Assembly: GCF_000002985.6 (NCBI RefSeq)
Contig: NC_003281.10
Coordinates: forward strand, 2,542,001-2,606,000
DNA length: 64,000 nucleotides
Origin: Caenorhabditis elegans
Lineage: Eukaryota; Nematoda; Chromadorea; Rhabditida; Rhabditidae
Reading direction: 5' to 3'
Under the pieces are notes generated by a model. The model had not been told where the DNA came from. It was given only the letters and a program-made list of their open reading frames with translations, and searched no databases. Position numbers and translations under genes: made by a program. Shown piece after piece: positions 42,206-54,200 of this stretch (the stretch's first letter is position 1; each line of letters opens with the position of its first letter).

Positions 42206-45200
42206 TCAGTTGAGAAGCGCTTGGAATACTTCATTGATGTTTGCAATCGCCATCAGATTCTTCGATTTTAGGGAGAGCTGCAAAAAAACATATAGGTCGT
42301 CAGGCTCACGCCTGCCTACCGCCTATGCCTGCCTGCCTACGGTCCTGCCTACAATTCAATTTGGGATGATTTCCGATATTTTCGCATTTAATTTAATGTT
42401 CTATCTAGTAACAGGTATGCTTGTATGCAGAAGGTAGGCACGTAGGCATATGGTAGGCATAAGGCAGGCAGGTAGGCATATCCGTTAAACCTACCGTAAT
42501 CGACGTGGTCTGTGAGTTGACTTTGAGCTCTGAGAGCACATTCAAATTGTTCGTATACTTGACAGAATGATACAAAAGTTGTTGATTGTCAACTTGTCGC
42601 CGTGCCACCGTATGAATGTTGTTTTGTTGTAGTTTTGTGCAAATTGCGTCTGAAAAATGGGAAATTTCGAGAAAAAAATTAGTTTTTTATTTAAAAATTT
42701 TGTAAAATACAGATTTGTAGTTCAAAAATGGAATTTTTTTTTGTTTTTTTTTACAAAAATGTAAATTTACCGGAGAATTATTCGAAAGTTTCGAAAAATT
42801 CTAAAAACTGCAAATTCGCTTTTTTTTACATCTGTAAAATAATCTTTAATTTTTTTTTTGTAAAAATCGAAATAATGCCTCCAAAACTGGCAATTTTCTA
42901 AAAAAAAAGGCAAAAAATAAGATTTTTTGCATTTTTTTTTTGAAGTGTTTGATACTTTTTGTTTAAAAATTGAAAAATTGTGAGTTTTAATTAGAAAAAA
43001 TTCCAAAAAACAATTTTTCTTTGTAAAAATCGAGATTGTGCTTCAAAAACTGGAATTTCCTGGAAATTTTTTAAAAAAGTCATTTTTGGAATTTTTTTGA
43101 AGTTTCCAATATTTTATCAGGTTTAAAAAAATTGAAAAATTGTCTGGAAAAACTTTTTTAGCGGTTTTTAATAATTTTCGTTGAAATTTCATATTTTATT
43201 AAAAAAACGGATTTATTTGAAAAAAAATTGAAAAATGTCAGTTTTCAGAGTTTTAAATTGAAATATTACTCTTATTTTTCGTTAAAAATCCAAAAATTTT
43301 CAAAAAAATTTCCTGAAAAAAACCCGCTCACCAGCATTCATATTATGCGTATTCTGTAGGGTAAACTGTTGCTCATTTTGCTCTGGAATACTCTTCCATT
43401 CCTCAAGGAATTCACGTTTTTCCATTTGTCCATCTTCTCGGAAATAGGCCAACAATGGGACTGTGGTGGCAAAGTAGAACGCGTTGATGTCGTTTTTAAT
43501 GGCAACCTGAAACAAAAATTGGAGTTTTTGTGATAATTTTTGATGTATAATTTGAATTTCCGAGATTTTCAAAAAAAAAAAAATAATTTCAAATATTTTT
43601 CAATAAATTTTTCTACGGAAACGAAAATTCCGTGGAGCTTTTGAGTTTTACAGTAAAACGCTAACAAATCGAGGTGTATTTGTGCTCAAAGTGTGATTTT
43701 CAGGCGATTTTAAGCCCCAAAAGCTTGGGTTATTTGCTCCAAAATGTGAAGAAATTGGAATTTTTGTCATAAAACTGAAATTCCGAGGGCCTTTTGAGTT
43801 TTTTAAACACCAAGAAAATCGAAAAATATCTACTTTTTTAAGGTGGAGACCCCAAATTTTTCGCTGAATTCGAATATTTATGTGAAAAAAATTCAAAAAA
43901 ATTCAATCACTTTCTATTTCAGCTTGAAGTCGCTACATGTGCACCCCAAGCGACTATTTTTAAATGCCGGCCAAATATATTCTCATTAGAGCGCGCTGTG
44001 TTGTGTCGATTTACGAGATTTGCACATCAACTTTTACGTTAATTGTTTAACGAGTTTCCTTCGTTTTTGCCGGTTTTTTTTTTGAACATTAGTTTTTTTT
44101 TACGTGCCAATTGAACTTTTTATTATTATTAAACTGGCAAAACGTTTTGAAAATAGGAAATTTTGCCAGTTTAGTGATAATAAACCGTTTAATTGGCACG
44201 CACGAAAAACAAATTTCCAAAAAAAAAACCGGATGTTGAAGCAAAAAACTCAAGCTTTTGGGGCTCAAAATCGCCTGAAAATCACACTTTTAGCACAAAT
44301 GCACCATGTTTATGGCGGTGAGTAACACCTTTTTATCAATAAAAAGGAGGTAATGTTTGTTTAGAACACACACACACAGACACTACTACGATGGCATTAA
44401 ACGTTTTGTACATCGTCCTGCCGCCTCCTCAATCCTCAATCACTCTGCTTCTTCTTCTTATGATAACAAATCACATAATACCCCATATCTATCGTTGCCT
44501 TTACTCTTCGCGGCGTCGTCCTTCGTGCACACACACACACACAAAACATTTCAGTCATCAATCGATACTGCTTGATTACTCTTCGCCACGATGGGATCCT
44601 TGTGCTCCCGAGAGGAAGACGGCAATGATACGGTTACGACGATGAACGGGCAGAATAAAAAGAAGACTAAGAAGGTAAGGCGAGTTATGCCTGTAGGCAG
44701 CCGTGCCTACGCGGAAGAATTTACGAATTGTTTCGATAGGAAACCTAGGACAAGCTAGAATTGGAAATACCTTGAAAACTAGTTTAATTAGTTATAGGCG
44801 GTTTTCCAATTATAAACGGTATTGTGTTAACCGTAATTCTCAGTAGAGACGAGATTTACCTGTAGGCAGGCGGGAAGGCATTCTTGCCTACTACGAAGCC
44901 CAGGCGTCTAGCACAAAACCATGTCTAATTGGAAGTGCCTTGAAAACTATTTTATTTAGCTTAAGGGTTTTCCAATTAGCCGTGGCGATTTTTGCCTATA
45001 GGCAGGCGGTGAAGGCATTCTTGCGTGCAGGCATAGGAGAATTTCAAGCTCTTCTAGCCACAAGCTTGAATCTCCCGGGTATCTGGCAAAGAACTATTTC
45101 TAATTGGAAATACTTTGATAACTAGTTCAATTAGTTATAGTTTCCAAGTTCTCAATAGAGATGAGTTTTGCCTGTAGGCAGGCGGTAAAGGCATTTTCGT

Positions 45201-48200
45201 GCCTACAATAGGCGAATTTCAAGCTCTTCTAGCCACAAACTTCGCGGGCGGGGATCTGGCTCAAAACCATTTAGAAACACCTTAAAACTATTTTATTTAG
45301 CTTAAGGGGTTTCCAATTAGTGGTGGTGATTTTTGCCTGTAGGCAGGCGGTGAAGGCATTTTCGTGCCTACACGAATGTGCAGGCTTGCCAACTTCAGGA
45401 AAACTCCAATAATTTTGCAATTATCGGGGTGTACCGAAATCACAAGAGCTTTCGAATTGGGGCTCACGAAGCATTTTCTAAACTACAAAAAACCTTCAGG
45501 AAGGCGATATAATTCACTTCTTCATGCTCGGAATCGAAGGAGCCGGCAAGACGACGATCGTCAGGCAGCTCAAATGTCTTTGCATACAGAAACCGCAGAG
45601 TTATCAGGTTTGAATTCAATTTTTTTTGAATTTAAAATTTAAAATTCAAAATTCAAAACTTGAAATCCACATTTTCAGATGTACGACGACAGCTGGAACC
45701 TGATAGATCGCGAGAAGATCTTTGACAACTATGAGCTCGAGAACTTAAAGAACGTAGTTCGAATCAATCTGCTCACTGCGGCCAACTCACTGATCCGTAA
45801 GGTTCGTGAGACAGACGAGGAGCATATGAGAAGCTCTGGAGCAGCTGCGGCGGTTCTTAGACGATGCTCACAGCTGTACGAGGCAGAAGTTGATATCTAT
45901 GATATATCGAATCAAATCGAGGATGAATACGGCGCGTACATCATCGAAATATTATCTGATCCACAGATTCGCCGGTGCTTGGATCAGGGACCGCCTGTCA
46001 AAATCGAGGACGGAACACGATTCTTTTTGAAAGACGAGGGAAGAATTCGGAATATTTTCACGCATTCTTATCAGCTAACCAATGATGATATTGGTAAGTT
46101 TTCCTAGTCAGAAAGTCCCATTTCGCTTTGATCTCCGAAAAATGCGGGAGGTGAGACGCAGACATCTCATCTGATTTTTCCCGCATTTTTTGTAGATCAA
46201 ACTGTATTGAGAGAGTCTGACACAACGTGAATCCAAACAACTTTCAGTCCACGTTCGTAAGCCAACAGTTTCATTCAAAAGCTACAAATTCCGAATCAAG
46301 CAGCTTCGCGTTGAAATTCACGATATGGGAGGACAAAAGAGCGAATTAGTTTGAAAAAAAGCAAATCTTTTCAGTGGAAAATGACACTTTTCAGGTAAAA
46401 ATCCCACAATTCATGCGGCAATTTCTAACTACTGATGGACATTGCTTTTTGCTCTACGTTTCCTCGTTGGCCGCATTCCAGGAGCCTGATAAGGATGTGA
46501 AAGGGCGAACGGTGTTGGACAAGAGTGCAGCGATTTTCAAGGTGAGAAAAGAATGGAAAATCCGATTTTTTTGGAAAAATCTGGAAAAAATCCGATTTTT
46601 TTAGGAAAAATCTGGAAAAACCCGATTTTTTTTGGAAAAACCAGAACAAATCCCATTTTGTTGGAAAAATCTGGAAAAATCCAATTTTTTTGGAAAAATC
46701 TGGAAAAAATTCAATTTTTTCGGAAAAATCTGGAAAAATCCAATTTTTTTTGGAAAAATCTGGAAAAAATCTGGAAAAATCCGATTTTTTTTGAAAAAAA
46801 TCCGATTTTTTTGGAAAAATCTGGAAAAAAATCCAATTTTTATTGGAAATTTCCGATTAATTAATCGATTTTCAGCTAGTTCTCGAAATGAACGGAGTCG
46901 ACGAGTGTACGGTAATGATATTCTTCAATAAACAGGATCGATTCGAGGAGATTTGCCGAGAAATGATGCAGAAAGAAGATGGGAAGCGGCAGCTCGAGAA
47001 GGTGCTCGGAATTCCTCCAAAAGTTCAAAAAGAGGGAAAAAAGGGAAAACCGGAGAATTATGATCATTTGAAGGATGCGATTCGAAGTCGTTTCAAGGAG
47101 ATTTTGAAGGAGAATAATGATAAGAAAAGTTATTATATGAAATATACTCAGGCAACTGATGCTCAATTGATGAGCACAATTTTCTATGCAGTTGAGAATG
47201 AAATTATTTCCTCGTATTTTACACAGGCTCGGTATATTTAATTATTTTTTTGTGTTTTCGTGGTTTTTTTGTGTCGAATTCGTTAAATTATTCAATAAAT
47301 CAAATTCAAAATGCTTTTTTTTGTTGGTTTTTTTTAAATTTGCAATTTTTACAGGTCAGGATTAAAAAAAATACATTTTTGAATGTAAAAAAAAAACATG
47401 TTTTTTCGTTAAATTATTGATTTTTTTTCACTTTTTTTTTTTGACTCAAAACATCGATTTTCAGCTTGAAAAATAGGAAAAAACTTGGTTTTTCAAAAAA
47501 AAAAAAAGAGTTTTCTGTACATACTACAAACTACAACTTACTTGAAGATTTGTGAGTGGAGTTGTCACTTGAACTGCTCCCGTCGTGTCACAGGCGATTG
47601 TGTACTGGAAAATTAAACGAATTATTGATTTTTTTGAGGTTTTAAAGGAATTTTTATATGTTTTTTTTGGAAAATCCAAAAAATTAGAAACTTTTTGGGT
47701 TCCCAAAATTTTTTGGCATAAATTCGTGAAAAATTTTAAATTTTACAACATTTTTTTCGAATAAAATTCGAATTTATTGAGATTTTAACGTAAATTTTTC
47801 TCTTTTTTTGAGAAAGGTTTTAGTTTTGTTTTTTTTTTCAATTTTTGAAATTTTCAAACACCAAAAAAATTAATTAATTCAAAAACAGCTTATTTTATCA
47901 AAAAACCGCTGAAACTCATGTTAAAATCTAAACTAGGTCCGAAAATATTTAATTTTTTTTGAAAAAAGTTGAGAAAATCGATTTTTAGTATAAAAATTAA
48001 GAAAAAAACCCATATTTTCGAATTTTTAATTGTAAATTTCGACTTTTTCGGGGGAATTTTTTTTTCGTTAAAAAAAACTGTAAATGTTCAAAAAATCCCA
48101 TTTTTCAAGAATTTTATGTTTTAAATTCAATTTTTTTTTGAAATTTGTTTAAAAATTGATTTTTAAAAGTATTTTTAGACAATTTCGAAAAATAAATTAA

Positions 48201-51200
48201 CTCAACAATTGGCAAAAAATTGGAATTCACAGTTTAGTTTAACGAAAACCCCGCTAAATATCATGTTAAAATAAAAATTCGTTTTTTTTTTGAAAAAGTA
48301 GAAAATATCGATTTTTAGTATAAAAAATAAAGAAAAATTGGTTAAAACCCGCATTTTTAAATTTTTCACTAAAAAAATCGATTTTTTTTTAAGTCTAAAG
48401 TATCGATTTTTAGTTTAAAAATGAAGATAAATCCCATATTTTTGGATTTTTCACTGAACATTTTAATTTTTTCGGGGGAATTTTTTTTTTAAATAAAAAG
48501 CTTATCGAATTTTCACAAAAAATCGCATTTTTCGAGAATTTAAGTTTTTTGTTCGATTTTTTTTGAAATTTCATTAAAAATTAGTTTTGTAATATTTTAG
48601 ACAATTTCGAAAAAAAAAAATTTCGAAGCTTTTCAACTGATAATATTCGAAAAGTCTCCATTTTTAAGCCAAAATTCAGGTTGTTTTCCAATTTTTCACA
48701 CAAAATCTATCAAAATCCCGCGTACATTTTGCGATTGATTCGGCAAAATAGGTGCCGGATTGACTTGTTCCACCGGAATCAGCCCAAACGAATTCTTATT
48801 AAATTGCAGTGCAAATCCAGAAATCGCCTGCATTGCTCGATTCGTAATTGTCATTTCCATGAATATTTTTCCACCACGTCGAACAAATGTTCCTTCCACT
48901 TGCATTCCCATTGCTTTCGAAGCATCCAACCATAATTCCTTGGGGTAAGTGATTCCAGAAGATCCACCGAATCCACCAGATCCAAAAATTTCAGCGAGTC
49001 CTCCAATTGAAGCTGGCTGTTGGGAAGGTGGTGCAGCTGGAGCAGCTCCTCCAAGTCCACCAAGACCATCAAATGGATTATAGGAAGCCGAGTTTGTTGG
49101 AGCAGCTGGCATCGGATCTCCACCAAGACCCAGTAGATCATCGAGGCCACCCATAGAAGTTGTTCCGCTCATTGCTCCACCAAAAGCTCCTGTATTTGCA
49201 CTAGCGGCTGGAGCATTTAAATCAAGTGACAGAAGATCTGCAATAACTTGATCTTGAGATGGAATAACTGTTGGAGCAGCTGCTGAGCCATTTCTTGCAG
49301 CATTTGGTGTTGATGACGTGTCGAGAAGACTGGATCCACTGAAATTATTGATATTTTTATTATTATTTTGTAGTTTAGAATTTTAGAAAATTGTAAAATT
49401 TCGATTTCTTTCAAAATTTTTTAGTAAAAGCTCGGGATTTCTCAACTTTCTTGCAAAAAAATAAGTTTTTTTGTAAAAAAATCGATCAGAAAATTAAATT
49501 TCAGTTTTTTTTCGATTTCTTTTATTAAAAACTTTGCAATATATCGATTTCTCTGAAAAATCAAAAATCGATTTTTTTTTAATTGTAAATTTTAGATTTT
49601 TGTCGAAAAGTCTATCAGAAAATGAATAAAAAATCTTCTTTTTTTTTGAAAAATTTACAGAAATTGATTTTTTTCAAACTTTTCCTAGTAAAAGCTCGGG
49701 ATTTCTCTATTTTTCTGTTTAAAAAACTTTATTTTTTTCGAAAAAGAAAATGAATTTTTCTGATTTTTTTTCTGTTTTTTGTTCTTCATTTTCTGAAGAA
49801 ACCTACTTTTTTCCAGTGAAAAACTGTAAAATTTCGATTTTCTCTAGTAAAAGCTCGGGATTTTTCGATTTTTTCAAAAAGTCTAACAGCAAATACAGTT
49901 TTCCGATTTTTTCTTGTTTTTTTTTCTCGAAAAATGATTTTTTTTTTCCATTTTTCTAGTAAAAGCTCGGGATTTTTCCATTTTCTTGAAAATAAAATGT
50001 TTTTTTTTGTTTAAAAAAAAAAACTATAAATATTCGAGTTTTGTTTAAAAATCTATGAGAAAAGGAAAATTTCCAGATTTTTTCTAGTAAAATCTGCGGA
50101 TTTTTGGATTTTTTTCGAAAAATTTAACAGAAAATACAGTTTTCCGATTGTTTTCTTGTTTTTTTTTTCTTCATTTTCTGAAAAAAAAAATTTTTTTTTT
50201 GCCCGATTTTACAGGAACTCCAATCCCCAAAAAAACCCACAATTTCGCCGCCGGAATCGGATTAATCTGCCGAAGCGGTGCCTTTGCCGGATCAATAAAC
50301 GCCGATGGTGGCTTATGATAGACAGAAGCCAGTGTTCCAATATGACAAACAAGTTGCTCCAAAAGCGATGGCTCAAGTAGATCAGTTTCCTCCGAAATAA
50401 GCGGCTTCTCAGTGAGCACAACATTTTTCGCCGCAGCTGGATCAGCAGACAGAAGTCTCCAATAGATGAATCCACGATCTCGAAGATCCGGATTATCACT
50501 ATCCTGAGTGGCCAGTGAGAGCACACGTTGTACAAGAGCCTGAGCAACTCCGGGACGCTTCAGGAAAAGCTTGACGACAGCGGTGAGAAGTTGCAGTTGA
50601 ACCTGAGTATTCTCATCATGGAATCCTTCAACAAAACTCTCGAGGAGCTCATCAGCATTATCAATTCTCTCAGCATATTCTCCAATAATCCAAATCATTG
50701 AAGCCCGGGCTTCAGGCTCATCCAGCGTGTCCAGATTCTCACAGAGTGCAGAAATAATACTCTCATATCTATTCGGATATTTTCTAAAGATATCCTTAAT
50801 CACAACGACGGCTTCTTGTACAACATAGTTGACTTTTGTCTGAATGAGCTCCAGCAGGGTCTGAACACATCGCTCACTACTAGCTTCAACTTTAATAGCA
50901 CATCTTCCAATTGCTCTAACAGATTTCCGAACAAAATCCACATCAACCTCGGTGGCATATTCCTTGAGCTCACTGAGCACTTGAGCGATATTATTCTGTT
51001 GAGCCAGTCGAATCATAATATCCAGCTTCTCCATTTTCACATAAATCGGATCATTATATTTCACAAAGAACACCTTCATTTCTTGTTTCAAAATGTCGGG
51101 GCGTTTTTGAACGATCAAATTGATGTTTCGCAGTGCGACATATTGAATTTCGGGCTCCGCCGAGAGCAGGGTAACCATTGGTGGTGCGAGCTTCTTCGTG

Positions 51201-54200
51201 AGTTGGGTGATAAAGTCCGAATCTGCTGGCATCATGTCGATCAGCTTCATGAGCACTTTTACGGTGGAGAGAACGACGGCGGCGTTGGCGTGAGCCAGAC
51301 GGGGAGAGATTCGCTCACAAATGTTTTGAGTTTCACGTTCGTCTCGTGGGGTGTAGCCTGGAATTTTAGATTTTTTTTTTTGGAAAAAAGCCGGAAAAAA
51401 TCAACAAAAAAAAACGCTTTTTTTTAACTTTCTTAGCTTGAATTTAAAAATTTTATGGAAAATTGAGCAAAAACGCGGGAGTTTCGATGTTAAAAATTTT
51501 GAAAAATCTTTTTAAAAAAATTTAACAAAAAAACGTTTTTTCTCGAATTTTATTTTTTGAAATTAATTTGCATTTTTTAATTTTTTTAGCCTGGAATTTT
51601 AGATTTTTTTTTTGGAAAATTGAGCAAAAAGGCGGGAATTCAATGTTAAAAATCGGAAAAATCGAAAAAAAAACGATTTTTTTAAAAGAATTTAATTATT
51701 TTAAATTAATTCTTTTTTTTTCAAGTTTTTCAACTTGGAATTTAAGATTTTATGGAAAATTGAGCAAAAATGGCTGGAATTTCGAAGCTAAAAACCAAAA
51801 ATATCGAAAAAAAAAACGATTTTTTTTAAAGAATTTGATTATTTGAAATTAATTTGCATTTTTAAAAATTGTTTTAGCCTGAAATTTAGGATTTTTTGGA
51901 AAATCGAAAATTTGCAAATTTCCTACAATTTTCATGCAAGCGCGATTTAGATTTTTCCTAGTAGAAGCTCGGGAGTTTTCAATTTTCCTGAAAAAAAAAA
52001 TTATAAATTTGCGATTTTTCTCAAAAATCCATCAGAAAATGAAATTTTTGCAGATTTTTCTTCATTTTTTGGAAAAAATTGTTTTTACAGATGTTTGAGC
52101 CGAATTTTACAAAAAATTTAGCGTTTTGCCGCCAAATGCCTAACGAGACCTAACAGTTGGCCGTGGAGCGCACTTGCACACATCAATTTCAAAAATACGC
52201 ATTTTTCTGCGTCTCTATAATAGAAAAAATGATGAAGAACTAGAATTTCGAGAGAAAAAACCAAAAAAAAATGGTGGAAATATGTAGCCTGGAATTTAAG
52301 ATTTTTTGGAGTTTTTTTTTTTGCAAATTGAGCAAAAAATTAGAAATTTCTCTAGAATTTTTTATTTTTCAGGTCTAAGTTTTTAATGGAATTTTTTTTC
52401 AACTTTTGGTTTTTTGAGGAAAAAACCGGCTTATATTACTAAAACTGAGTATCAGATCAGAATTTTCATAAAGTTTCTGGAATTTTTTGTCATAGAAATA
52501 CTTTGAAATATCAAAATTAAAACGTTTTGCTGTGCTTTTTAAACCTATTTTCACTATCAGTTTCGGAAAAATAAAGACTTTTCGCCGCTGAAATTCGAAA
52601 GTAGCGGTTTTTGTTGCAAATTTGGGGTTTTCTTAGAAAAAAAATACAATTTTCAAGATTTTTCATGCGAAATTCGTCAGGATCGGCAGCAAAAGAATTT
52701 GAAAACCGAAAAATCTAAATTTTGTATTTAATAGAAAATGTAAGCTAATAATTGAATTTTCTCGTTTTTTAGAAATCTCTTCAAGCTATAATTTTAAAGT
52801 GTAAAAAATCGATTTTTTTTCTGTTAAAAACTATAAAATTTCGATTTGTTTTCAGATTTTTCTCTGGATTTCAATTTTCTTTTTTTTTCCAACTGCAAAT
52901 TTTCAATTTTTCTCAAAAAAAAAACTATCAGAAAATTAAATTTTTGCAGATTTTTTCTAATTTTCTAGGAAGAAAAAAAATGTTTTACTTCGAAATTTTA
53001 AAATTAAAGCGTTTTTCAGAACTATATTATTTATTTTATTGGATTTTTCTCGGTTTTGAAGCTATTTTGAATATCAATTTCGAGTTTTCGCCTCTGAAAT
53101 CTGAAATTAGAGGTTTTTATTGTAAATTTGGGGTTTTCTAGGAAAAAAAAATACAATTTTCTAGCTTTTTCATGCGAAATTCGTCAGGATCGGCAGATAA
53201 AGAATTTGAAAACCGAAAAATCTTATTTATATGTAGGTTTTCTGGTTTTTTTTAATCTCTTGAAGCTGGAATTCTAAAGTGTAAAAAATCGATCGAGAAG
53301 TTTCATTAACAAAATTCGATGCTTTCAGACAATTTTGAGTCTAATAAGGCAATTTGAAAAAATTCGACTACACACCTTGAAAGCTTTTTTTAAGTTTTTT
53401 AGGTGAAAAATTGCTCAATTTTACGATTTTTTCACTTTTTTTCCACGATTTTCAACACTTTTTTGCTGAATTTTTACCTGCAAGAGCATCCAAAATGAAT
53501 ACTTGTCCCCATTCAGTACACTCATTCAACGCAGTCAATAGTTTATTAACCATTTGACTATTCACTTCAATTACAGTCTGTTGCTCATTCATTTCAGTCA
53601 ACGCGGCAACCGCATTCGCCACAACCATCGGATTGGCATCGGAGAGTAGATCGTTGAGCAACTCAACGAATCCCTGCTCCTTCACAAGAGCCGGATTCAT
53701 GTCGTGAAGCTTTGCAACACAGACTGCGGCGGTTTTTCGAACGTATGGATCCTCATCCTTCATACATCGACGGAGAGGATCACAGAGGTATTCGGTGATC
53801 TTTTCAACGCGAATACATCCCATTGTACGGACAGCAAGTGCACGGATTAGAGGATTCGGATCTTCACAGTCCTGAAAAATTAGGAAAATTATTGAAAATT
53901 TCCGAAAAATGACCGAAAAAAGCTGAAAAATCGGTTTTTTCCTGTTTTTTTCCCGGAAAATTGTCATTTTAATGATTTTTCGAGGAAAATTATGGTATTT
54001 TTGATTTAAAAAATGTTATTTTCAAGCTTTAAACGAGAAAAAACAAAAAAAAAATTCGCGCGGGGCATTTTTACAGTTTTTAAGCAAGTTTAACAGCTTT
54101 TTGAGTAAAAATGAACTGAAGGAAAAAACCCGCAAAAAATGTAATTTTCCTCTCAAAAGTGATAAAAAGTTGCTCCTCTGCAAATTTAACAGCTTTTTGG

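Noticed and set aside
50816..51427. 203-codon + frame
   Set aside because: Antisense to the large apb-1 trunk exon, whose minus-strand protein is unmistakable.
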